The position numbers and the translations under genes were made by a program. Shown piece by piece: positions 5,966 to 13,558 of a DNA stretch of 35,930 nucleotides. Numbering within the stretch: position 1 is the stretch's first letter; every line of letters starts with the position of its first letter. This DNA comes from Candidatus Uhrbacteria bacterium. GTDB taxonomy: Bacteria > Patescibacteriota > Patescibacteriia > UBA9934. A model generated the notes under the pieces. The model was not told where the DNA came from. It worked only from the letters and a program-made list of their open reading frames with translations, and did no database searches. The stretch spans positions 23,326 through 59,255 of the forward strand of contig DMOG01000025.1 of NCBI GenBank assembly GCA_003453595.1, written 5' to 3'.

Positions 5966-7861
5966 TCATGATTTTTTCCATAATTTATCAAGATCCACGG
6001 TTTCGCTCTGTGGGCGTTCATCTTCATCAAGTAATTTAACCTTTACCGACAACGGAAATTGAGTCATTTGCCCTGCGATAAAACAACAACCCACAGAAAG
6101 ATTAGAGATTGAGTTAAAGGAAAGTTGATCAAGATAGCTAACAGCTTTGTTTATTGCCTTCAAATCATTTTCATTCATCAACCTGTGAATGAAATAATTG
6201 TGTAATTGGGAAATAATTGTTGGCGAGATATCAGACGGTCTTTGGCTGGCAATTGTAAGAAAAACACCAAATTTTCTGCCTTCCTTTATTATTTCTTCAA
6301 ATGTTTCCAAACGGTAATCTTTCCAAGTTTCAGATTCTCTTACGGAAGTTTCAGATAAAATATTATGTGCCTCATCAATAATTATATGAAATGATGAGTC
6401 TGTTTTATAACTACTCTTTTGATTCTCATATAATTTTTTTAGAACAACTAGCGGAAGTGATTTTTTAATATCCCTGTTTGCAGCTTTTAGATCAATCACG
6501 ACAGCGTTCTTCCCATCAAATAAATCAGTATTATTTTCAATTTCAGTATTAAAAACCTTCTGAATACTTCTCTTTATGCTCTCCAACTTGTTTATTGCGG
6601 GATATATGTGGTCATTTTGTGCCCTGTTATCAAGCAAATCATATAGTAGTTGCATTCTTGCAAAGTCTAAAAACTTTTCTATTATATTATCAGCAAATGA
6701 ATAATCATCTGCTTTTGTATAAATAGATTGATCCTTATACTGATCATCAGTTATTTGGTCATATTCGCTATCTCCGCCGCATTTGAAATAGGAATGCGTA
6801 TTATGCCATTCTGGAATAACAAAACTAGCATCATCACTTTCAATTTTTAAAATTTGTCTATATCTATCAATACACAAAAAAGCCAGATCTTTATTCTTCA
6901 ATTTTAAAATCCTAAGTGCAATCAATTTTAGGTTATTTTTAAAATAGGATATAGGGTCTTCTCCTTTGGTTATCTTCTTGTATAAATTAATTGCCCTATT
7001 AAGAAAGGGCTTTTGTGTTTTTTCAGTGGCATTAGCTAAAATTGACAATAATTCAATATCAATAAAACTATTTTCACTTAAAGGTAATTTATTCTCGGCT
7101 TTAATATCTTTTAATTCTATCTCAGTTGATAATACATATGTCTTTTTATCCTGATGTAAAACACTTTCTTTTGAATACTCTCCGCCAAAGTCTATAAAAA
7201 CAAACTTGGATTTAGTTTTGAAATTATCATTCAAATCTAACTTAAATAATTCCGTGTACATTTTTGCAAGAGTGTTGGATTTTCCTGATCCTGTATTACC
7301 GAAAATCCCAATATGTCCAGCAAATAATTTTTTAACTGGTATAAAAATATTTTGAGTTTCTTCGTCTATCAAAGACCCAAGATGAACAGAAAGTTCATTA
7401 TTGTCAGATAATTGATGAAGTATCTCAAATTCTTCTCTTGAAAGTAATTTACATTCGCTCCCGATAAGGGGCATTTCTTTTATGCCGTGCTGGAATTTTT
7501 GATCATTATCGTAAAAACCAAAAACAGAAACATTGAGAAAGCGATCTATTTTTTGTTTTTCATTTGTGTATTTTTTATTCGTTTGGTATTTATCTTCTTC
7601 AAGATATTCGCCTTCAACCTTGCAGATGATCTCGGTGAATCCTTTGAGGATTTTTATATAATTAGATAATCCGACAGATACATTCTTAATGGTTCTGCCC
7701 TTAAAAAAGAGATGAGGAAGATTTTTATCTTTATTGACTTTTACAACAATATCTTTTCCTCTGACACTAAAAACGCTCCCGATTGTAAAAACGGAATCAT
7801 TAACTAAACGATCTTGTAAATTAAATTCATTCTTTGCTTTCATTTTTATCGGGTACATCAT
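5966..7861 (-). CDS. herA: HerA-family ATPase/translocase of a Sir2-HerA defence pair
   Basis: A 631-aa hexameric FtsK/HerA-type ATPase. Residues 1-110 form an N-terminal beta-barrel (HAS-barrel-like). Walker A is GIFGNTGSGKSNTL at about 185-198 and Walker B is HIIIDEAHNIL near 495. These are followed by ASQRPSDISP, the arginine-finger/sensor segment typical of HerA. A long charged insert lies between the Walker motifs. In two-gene Sir2-HerA systems this ATPase assembles with the Sir2 NADase and is needed for phage defence. The gene overlaps the SIR2 gene by 35 nt if started at 7861 (MMYPIK); starting at Met7 (7843) leaves a 17-nt overlap. Either way translation is probably coupled. It is the last gene of the five-gene operon. 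Confidence 0.88.
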   Translation of the reverse strand: MMYPIKMKAKNEFNLQDRLVNDSVFTIGSVFSVRGKDIVVKVNKDKNLPHLFFKGRTIKNVSVGLSNYIKILKGFTEIICKVEGEYLEEDKYQTNKKYTNEKQKIDRFLNVSVFGFYDNDQKFQHGIKEMPLIGSECKLLSREEFEILHQLSDNNELSVHLGSLIDEETQNIFIPVKKLFAGHIGIFGNTGSGKSNTLAKMYTELFKLDLNDNFKTKSKFVFIDFGGEYSKESVLHQDKKTYVLSTEIELKDIKAENKLPLSENSFIDIELLSILANATEKTQKPFLNRAINLYKKITKGEDPISYFKNNLKLIALRILKLKNKDLAFLCIDRYRQILKIESDDASFVIPEWHNTHSYFKCGGDSEYDQITDDQYKDQSIYTKADDYSFADNIIEKFLDFARMQLLYDLLDNRAQNDHIYPAINKLESIKRSIQKVFNTEIENNTDLFDGKNAVVIDLKAANRDIKKSLPLVVLKKLYENQKSSYKTDSSFHIIIDEAHNILSETSVRESETWKDYRLETFEEIIKEGRKFGVFLTIASQRPSDISPTIISQLHNYFIHRLMNENDLKAINKAVSYLDQLSFNSISNLSVGCCFIAGQMTQFPLSVKVKLLDEDERPQSETVDLDKLWKKS

Positions 7862-8996
7862 GATTTAAAATGACCTTAGTAAGATATTCCGTTGCTTCTT
7901 CAAAGGGTTGGCATAAAACTTGTTTAATTTTTCCTCTTTCTGATTCTTCCAAACTATCTATCAAATCAATTATGTTATCTACAAGTTCTAATTTATCGGA
8001 CTTTGTGTCTTTAACAACGAATTTACTCCAATCTGATTCATTATTGAAAAATTTATTAAATTTCTCTTTTTTAATTTCTGATGAAATTACATACATATTA
8101 GAATTCTTGTTTTCTTCTAGTTTGTGCGTTGCTTCAATATATTGAGAGTATGAGAAATAAATAACAATAAGTGTGGGGTTGGTTTTCATTACTCCATATA
8201 AGAGATTTTTGATATGTTTGTCTTCCAAAGAAAACCCGATAATGATCAAAATGCTGTTTTCTTTTTCCAATTCCAATGTAAACTTCCGCAACATTGCTGC
8301 GTAATTTGTATTGAGTACAGTCTCAATATGTTTTTCTGCATTTGGGTTTATAACGGCAATTTTCTTGTACTCCTTGTTAAAGTCATCTCCTGTTTTATCT
8401 CCAAGATCATCAGCGATATGAGTTCCGTTTGAATAAATAATCATCTCGTTTTTCGTTTGCCAAGAAACCGATCCATGAAGTTTTATGATGTTGAAAAGCG
8501 GAATATCTGAAGTGTTATCAAATTGCAAACTTTTATATCTTTGAATTTTATTGAAATTTGCGACACTAAAACTGGGATTTATCTGACCAGCAAATCCGTC
8601 ATTATATGGAATACCAAGACGCTCGCAAGAATCCTCCATAAACATGTCGAAATTTGTGGTGAAAACATTTACCTGCTTATTTACGATATGCAGAGAACGA
8701 CTAGAAATTGTGTTAGCCCAAAATCCTAAAAAAGAATCGTAATTTTGTTTTGTTTTAGTCAATTCACCTTTCTCGGTAGAATCAGTTTCAAGTGAGTCGT
8801 TGAGAACTGACTTAGATTTTTTCATCAATTTGTAGTAATCCTTTTGCGCCTGCTCCTTGGTTGCTTCAACATTCATCCGATTTTCAATATCATTTAGAGT
8901 TGTAAGATAATCGAGCGAACAGCCAGCTCCAATAAGCAGGTTGATGTGTCCGCTTTGAATTATTTCTTTCAATTCTTTTTTATCAATTTTTTTCAT
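7827..8996 (-). CDS. SIR2-family NAD-hydrolysing defence protein
   Basis: A 389-aa SIR2-domain protein. The NAD-binding motifs are in order: LLIGAGCSLDY (residues 21-30, the GAG motif), VFTTNFDMFME (111-121, the T-N-x-D motif) and IIKLHGSVSW (170-179, with the catalytic His). The C-terminal third (about 250-389) is helical and charged and does not resemble a deacetylase zinc module, as is usual for defence SIR2 proteins. In known Sir2-HerA pairs such proteins degrade NAD+ on phage infection and stop growth. It starts 12 nt after the endonuclease stop and overlaps herA, so it is co-expressed with both. Little doubt on family; the trigger is unknown. Confidence 0.88.
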   Translation of the reverse strand: MKKIDKKELKEIIQSGHINLLIGAGCSLDYLTTLNDIENRMNVEATKEQAQKDYYKLMKKSKSVLNDSLETDSTEKGELTKTKQNYDSFLGFWANTISSRSLHIVNKQVNVFTTNFDMFMEDSCERLGIPYNDGFAGQINPSFSVANFNKIQRYKSLQFDNTSDIPLFNIIKLHGSVSWQTKNEMIIYSNGTHIADDLGDKTGDDFNKEYKKIAVINPNAEKHIETVLNTNYAAMLRKFTLELEKENSILIIIGFSLEDKHIKNLLYGVMKTNPTLIVIYFSYSQYIEATHKLEENKNSNMYVISSEIKKEKFNKFFNNESDWSKFVVKDTKSDKLELVDNIIDLIDSLEESERGKIKQVLCQPFEEATEYLTKVILNHDVPDKNESKE

Positions 8997-9008
8997 AGGT
9001 ACTAATAA

Positions 9009-10526
9009 TTAAAAAGTCGCCTCGTTTAATGTTGTCTTCATCTCAAGGCTATTAACAAATTTGTCAATATTCGAAATTCTAACTTCCAGCCCATCTTTTT
9101 TGATAAAATCAAAGTAGCGTTCGGTATCAATAAAAGATTTTGGCGAGATAAACACGGAATATGATTTTGTGCCTTTTTTTACATATTCTTCAAGGTGTCG
9201 ATGTATAGAAAACGACTCTCTGATATGTTGTTGTGTTCCAGTCAGTAAAGTTACTTCGATCAAAACTGTGTCTTTTTCTTCTAAACATTCAATGTCGGGG
9301 CTTCCGCCAGACGCAAAACTTGTTGGCAGTCCTTCATCGTCGGATATAAAATTAGGTTTTACGATAACGTCTGGTAATTTTTTAAGGATTGCCAATGAAG
9401 TTAAAAATTCCAATCGCAATGGTTGTTCAATGACTTTCAAAATATCATCGCTAGAAGATTTTTTCTGTGCCAAATTAAGAAGTTCGGTTTTAATTGAATC
9501 CCAAGCATAATGATCCACCCATTTTTCCAATTCTGCCTTTGTGGTTTTAGCTGGTGCTTCAAATACGGTAAGCGTTGAGATTAAATCGTGGTCGACTTGT
9601 CCGATATACTCAAAAAATTCTTTTTCCGTTTCAAATTCTTTGTAGGAAATATAATTTTTCAAAATATAATCCACGGTTGCTGATTCTTTTGTGTTTATAT
9701 CTATGAATCGACCACCACCACGCAAAGAAAGTAAGCCAGTTAAACGCATTTTTCGTATAAAATCGTCAGGGTAATCACCGAGAATTGAATTATCATCTCT
9801 TTTCGTTTCGTTTAGCATTTCATAACAAAGATCCAAAATCACTTCGTTGCTCGGTGTATAACCATACTTTTTGCGTAATTTTTTAATTTCTCGATATAAA
9901 CTTTTGGCATTATCATTTTGCCAACATAGTAACAATGGTATTTCTGATCTGGATATTCCGGCTCCCTTGTATGCAGGGTCATTGTTCAAAAGTTTTATGG
10001 TTTGTATGAGCAAAATAAGTGGAACGTTTTTATTTAAAACGCGACGAAACGGATTTTGGCGTTGATATTTTGCAAAAGCGTTGGCAAAAACCATTAACTC
10101 ATTTTCTGGTTTTTCTTTGTCCAATAACATTTTCCCGCTTTCGGAAAATTTTATTTCTTCATTTTGCCAATACCAAACAAAACCAAGTTCTTTGGCAATT
10201 TTAAACCAAGTATCGAATCTTGATGGCCATCCTTTTTCAAACCCTGCTTCTTTGTGACTTTGAGGGTTGTCGGAAAATACTTTTTCGGTTTCAGTTTCGT
10301 TTAATTCAATCTCATTCTTCCATTTATCTTTTACAGCCGAAGATACTTTCATGGGCTGGTATAACCCGTTTTGAATTAAGGATTTGGCGACTTTATCAAT
10401 GATTTCGTTTGTTAAAATTTCGCCGTCATATTCCGCAAGCACAGTCAAAAAATTCTTCAACCGTTCAGGGTTTCTCATTGTTGTTGTGAATAGTAATGGT
10501 TTGTATTCAGATTGTCGTTTAGTCAT
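9009..10526 (-). CDS. AlwI-family type IIS restriction endonuclease
   Basis: A 505-aa endonuclease resembling the AlwI family (PF09491). The N-terminus has LLFTTTMRNPERLKNFLTVL, the family-typical T-T-x-R-N-P opening. The putative nuclease core lies near residues 405-440: GGSPDIECLEEKDTVLIEVT, a P-D...E-V variant of PD-(D/E)xK, followed by TGTQQHIRESFSIHRHLEE. AlwI cuts outside the asymmetric site GGATC, so two methyltransferases are needed to protect both strands. Two adenine methyltransferase genes lie directly upstream, one of them Dam-like. The gene starts 4 nt after the dam-like stop. The GGATC specificity is inferred from family, not seen. Confidence 0.85.
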   Translation of the reverse strand: MTKRQSEYKPLLFTTTMRNPERLKNFLTVLAEYDGEILTNEIIDKVAKSLIQNGLYQPMKVSSAVKDKWKNEIELNETETEKVFSDNPQSHKEAGFEKGWPSRFDTWFKIAKELGFVWYWQNEEIKFSESGKMLLDKEKPENELMVFANAFAKYQRQNPFRRVLNKNVPLILLIQTIKLLNNDPAYKGAGISRSEIPLLLCWQNDNAKSLYREIKKLRKKYGYTPSNEVILDLCYEMLNETKRDDNSILGDYPDDFIRKMRLTGLLSLRGGGRFIDINTKESATVDYILKNYISYKEFETEKEFFEYIGQVDHDLISTLTVFEAPAKTTKAELEKWVDHYAWDSIKTELLNLAQKKSSSDDILKVIEQPLRLEFLTSLAILKKLPDVIVKPNFISDDEGLPTSFASGGSPDIECLEEKDTVLIEVTLLTGTQQHIRESFSIHRHLEEYVKKGTKSYSVFISPKSFIDTERYFDFIKKDGLEVRISNIDKFVNSLEMKTTLNEATF

Positions 10527-10530
10527 AATT

Positions 10531-11436
10531 TTAATAGTTAGTAACCAAAACTTCCTTAATTATCTTTTTGCCGTTATTGTGATAATTAATGTAATTGCTT
10601 TCAATTTTGTATACCCTGTATTTTTTCATCCATTCCAATAATAAATCATTTTTACTCCCGTTGTAGTGAGTAACATTTGATAAGGCAAATTTAACGCCTT
10701 TTTTGTCTAAGACATCGATCATTTTTAATAAATCAGATTCTAATTCTTTGTTCCATAGTTTATTATATTCGCTTGCGGATATTAAGTATGGAGGGTCTAG
10801 ATATACAAAATCATTTTTTGAATATTTTTTGTCAGAAAAGAACTTTTTGAAATCTTTTGATGTTATAGATATTTTTTTATCATGTACAAAATCAAAGTAG
10901 CCGTTTAAGGCGTTTACCACATTTTTATTAAAATCAACGTTGCCAACAGGTAAGTTAAATTTGCCTCCGCCATTAAATCTTAACATTCTATTAAATCCAT
11001 AAATAAGCAGTATGTATAAAATCAAGGGGTCGTTTTTTTGATAATTATTTACGCTCATTCTTAATTTATCGTATCCTTCCTTATTAAATCTTGCGTAATA
11101 GGTTTTTTTAAACTCCTTTTTTAACGAATCAGGGACAATATCTTTTTTATATGAATGCGAAAGTTTATATTTGTGGATTATTTTTTCGGTATCCTTGAAA
11201 AATTTTTCCGGATTCTTTGAACTGGCGATTAAAAGTTTTTGAATATTTATCAGATGTTTGTCTATATCATTGAGAAAATATTTTTTTGCCTCAATATTCA
11301 AAAATACCGTGCCACCGCCGACAAAAGGTTCGTAAAAATTATTTATTCCTTTGGGAAATAAATTTATGAGTTGTTTCATCAGCTTATATTTATCGCCGAC
11401 ATAAAACAGGGGTGATCTTTTTATTTTATTGCTCAT
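10531..11436 (-). CDS. dam: Dam-type (D12 class) DNA adenine N6-methyltransferase
   Basis: A 301-aa D12-class adenine methyltransferase. FYVGDK (residues 11-16) is motif X, NFYEPFVGGG (33-42) is motif I for S-adenosylmethionine, and FVYLDPPYLI (210-219) is catalytic motif IV (DPPY). Length and motif order match Dam/M.DpnII relatives. Together with the AlwI-like enzyme it should modify a GATC-containing site. The start ATG overlaps the stop of the RadC-methyltransferase gene in an ATGA tetranucleotide, so the two are translationally coupled. The modification genes come first in the operon, giving protection before the nuclease accumulates. Confidence 0.9.
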   Translation of the reverse strand: MSNKIKRSPLFYVGDKYKLMKQLINLFPKGINNFYEPFVGGGTVFLNIEAKKYFLNDIDKHLINIQKLLIASSKNPEKFFKDTEKIIHKYKLSHSYKKDIVPDSLKKEFKKTYYARFNKEGYDKLRMSVNNYQKNDPLILYILLIYGFNRMLRFNGGGKFNLPVGNVDFNKNVVNALNGYFDFVHDKKISITSKDFKKFFSDKKYSKNDFVYLDPPYLISASEYNKLWNKELESDLLKMIDVLDKKGVKFALSNVTHYNGSKNDLLLEWMKKYRVYKIESNYINYHNNGKKIIKEVLVTNY

Positions 11437-13241
11437 ATTTTTGCTTTCGTTACGAACAGATATTCCTTGTGATTATTGAAATTGGTATTGCCTGCATTAA
11501 AATGTCTATAATTTTTTTCAAAAACCTTGGTTGGTCCTTTTTTCTGCAAAATTTGCTCAATCTCTTGGAGTGTGATTTTATTTTTTGAGGAATTGCTTTT
11601 TGAATCGTAAGTGTTGTTGTATGAAACGACTAAATATTTAGCGTCAAGATCTCTCACGAGTTCCGCAAATTTATCTTTGGCGTTAGCCCGGCAGTAGTCG
11701 CTCATATTTTCAGGGTCTGGTTTTAACGCAACCCCATGAAGCTTTGGTTTATCCCACTTAGTTAATGTTTCAAGCACATGGTAAAACCTGCTGTATTGCC
11801 TTGAGTTGTAGGGTGGGTCGATATAAACGACATCGGCATTTATTTTTTTTGCTAGATTGTTTGTATCTTCTTGAAAAATTGATATTTCTTGCGTATCTAT
11901 CGGATCAATCGGTTTCATAAAAAAGCTATCATTTACAAATTCCTTCTTGAAATATGCGTCAAAATGTCCAACTGTGTTGGCGATTTTATCGGCAGTATAA
12001 AGCAACGAGGCGATCAACACATAATATTCTCTTTCGTTTAAGTTTTTCCTGTTTTCCTCTATATTTTCACGAATAAAGCCGATGATTTTCGCTGAATTTT
12101 TACTAAAAAATTTACCACCGAAATTTTTAGAAAAATAATTTTCCTCTAAATCATCGCCATAAATATTGTTGTAACTCTTAATAATGTTATCGATTTTGAC
12201 TTTATCCCATGCCTCGTTTCCAAAAAAAGCCCGATATATTGCGTAATTTGAATGCAGAAAGTCGTTTAATAAAACTTTTTCAAAGTGTTTGGTTGCGACA
12301 GCGGATACAACACCCGTTCCTGCGAAAATATCCGCAAAAGAATTGCCACTGCATTCTTTATTTATTATAGAAAAAATCCATTCAATCAGCTTGTGTTTGT
12401 TGCCAATATATCTGCGATTATGTAATTGAAGATGGTTTTCTTTCACTTGTGGGATATAAAAATAATTTTCTTGGATTTTTTCGGCGGTTATTTCATAGGA
12501 TGGTCGTTCAGTTTCAAACATAGCAAAAAGTGTGCCTTGTATTCCGTCTGCAACATAATCAACGCTTGCTTTTTGCTTATTTAATTTTTCGTAGAAACTG
12601 TAATGATTATTTTCAGAAATGATAATAAAATCAACAACTGGTATTCCCATTATTTCACCAGCTTGTACGATTTTTTCAATGATTTGGTTGTCTTTTTCGC
12701 TTGGTGAAGAATCGCCCGAAGGGTGATTGTGAACCAAAATAACGCTGGCGGCGTTTAATTCGGTTGCAGGATAAAAAATTTCTCTCGGATGCAGTAATGC
12801 CTTGTCTAAAAGACCGATACTGACAATTTCTTTTTTTAGTAAAGTATTTCGTGCGTTTAAATAAAGGCAAACTAAATGTTCTTTTTTCTTGTCTCTTAAA
12901 TCGTATGTAAGGGATAAAACATCTTGAGAATTTTTTATTACAATTTCGTTAGTTTTGTTTTCGTCGTAAAATCTTTTTACTAATGATATTGCAGACGCTA
13001 TCTGTAGAGCTTTTGCTTGTCCAATCCCTGAAATTTCTAAAAGATCATCAACGGTTATGTTCAAAAAGTTTTTACCAAATTTTTTAATAATACTTTCAGA
13101 AAGTTGTCTAACATTTTTCCCCTTAATTCCGCTACCTAAAAGAATTGCTAAAAGATCACTTTTTGAAAGTGCGTCAGCTCCTTTTTTCAGAAACCTTTCT
13201 CTTGGGCGATCAATTTTTGGTATATCCTTAATTTTTGGCAT
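11433..13241 (-). CDS. RadC (JAMM) - DNA adenine methyltransferase fusion
   Basis: One 602-aa protein with two modules. Residues 1-225 are a complete RadC/UPF0758 protein: helix-hairpin-helix LLEISGIGQAKALQIA (67-82), then the JAMM metal motif HNHPSGDSSPSEKD (171-184). Residues about 270-600 are a D12-class adenine methyltransferase: RRYIGNKHKL (motif X), FADIFAGTGV (motif I, 302-311), VYIDPPYNSRQY (motif IV, near 470). I see no stop or frameshift between the modules. RadC-family JAMM proteins often accompany mobile and defence genes, and their role there is not settled. The methyltransferase half is the natural partner of the Dam-like enzyme for the second strand of an asymmetric site. First gene of the operon; no clear Shine-Dalgarno. 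What the JAMM half does is unknown. Confidence 0.9.
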   Translation of the reverse strand: MPKIKDIPKIDRPRERFLKKGADALSKSDLLAILLGSGIKGKNVRQLSESIIKKFGKNFLNITVDDLLEISGIGQAKALQIASAISLVKRFYDENKTNEIVIKNSQDVLSLTYDLRDKKKEHLVCLYLNARNTLLKKEIVSIGLLDKALLHPREIFYPATELNAASVILVHNHPSGDSSPSEKDNQIIEKIVQAGEIMGIPVVDFIIISENNHYSFYEKLNKQKASVDYVADGIQGTLFAMFETERPSYEITAEKIQENYFYIPQVKENHLQLHNRRYIGNKHKLIEWIFSIINKECSGNSFADIFAGTGVVSAVATKHFEKVLLNDFLHSNYAIYRAFFGNEAWDKVKIDNIIKSYNNIYGDDLEENYFSKNFGGKFFSKNSAKIIGFIRENIEENRKNLNEREYYVLIASLLYTADKIANTVGHFDAYFKKEFVNDSFFMKPIDPIDTQEISIFQEDTNNLAKKINADVVYIDPPYNSRQYSRFYHVLETLTKWDKPKLHGVALKPDPENMSDYCRANAKDKFAELVRDLDAKYLVVSYNNTYDSKSNSSKNKITLQEIEQILQKKGPTKVFEKNYRHFNAGNTNFNNHKEYLFVTKAKI

Positions 13242-13346
13242 AAACTATTTTCGTGTTAGGCAGTATTATTGTATTCGTTTTCCCCTTATAAATAAATCGT
13301 TTTCGTAGCGGAGCGGAGAAAACACCTTATACCCCTTTCTAATAAA

Positions 13347-13419
13347 TAAAAAAACAAAATTCAAATTCTTTTTTAGAGCTGGGCGATAGCCCAAAAGTAA
13401 AACATGCATTTCACATAAC
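13347..13419 (-). repeat. Right terminal inverted repeat of the defence unit
   Basis: Read on the minus strand it starts GTTATGTGAAATGCATGTTT and parallels the left end at 5753-5832. The internal hairpin is TGGGC-TATC-GCCCA. The defence operon promoter must lie inside or just left of this repeat. Confidence 0.8.
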
Positions 13420-13468
13420 TGGTTTATATACGAACTGTTTTCGTATATATTGCAGAATCTTGTTGTTT
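13413..13468. other. Possible degenerate attC-like or attI-like end site
   Basis: It starts with the box ACATAAC and ends near GTTGTTT, with a 10-bp hairpin (TATATACGAA/TTCGTATATA) between. The spacers and the missing GATG make it a poor match to the other sites. It could be a worn attC-like site or the array's original insertion site. Confidence 0.3.
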
Positions 13469-13541
13469 ATAGGAACAAATGACTGAAACATTACAAACTA
13501 GCGATATAGCTTAATTTGTATCTCTATATTATCATGTTTTC

Positions 13542-13558
13542 CTGCATTACCACTAGAT
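13542..13558 (+). repeat. Right copy of a possible island-boundary direct repeat
   Basis: CTGCATTACCACTAGAT, matching 83-101 apart from two extra T bases there. It overlaps the stop codon of the disulfide reductase gene (13553-13555), the kind of place where site-specific elements insert. Confidence 0.3.

Larger units (their letters stand above)
5753..13419 (-). mobile_element. 7.67-kb cassette-like unit carrying a five-gene defence operon
   Basis: The unit runs from box GTTATGT (5753) to box ACATAAC (13419), which are perfect complements. Next come the 4-nt spacers GATG and TTTC, then a 15-bp perfect inverted repeat (TGCATGTTTTACTTT left). After an unequal short hairpin in each end, a further GCTCTAAAAAAGAATTT/AAATTCTTTTTTAGAGC pair and an A/T-rich tail follow. 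The layout is the same as in the small single-gene units, so I infer that this is a giant cassette of the same type. It holds five minus-strand genes with 4-35 nt overlaps or gaps under 13 nt. No transposase or integrase is inside. Confidence 0.7.
13242..13552. other. Leader and right boundary region of the defence unit
   Basis: I see no gene here. From left to right it holds: the short operon leader, with a stray GTTAGGC box (13255-13261); a hairpin GTTTTC-GTAGCGGAGCGGA-GAAAAC (13299-13318), whose loop matches those of attC-like sites 5 and 8; the right inverted repeat; box ACATAAC; a hairpin of TATATACGAA with TTCGTATATA; and the end-repeat copy over the next gene's stop codon. No attI or integrase is recognised. 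Confidence 0.6.
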
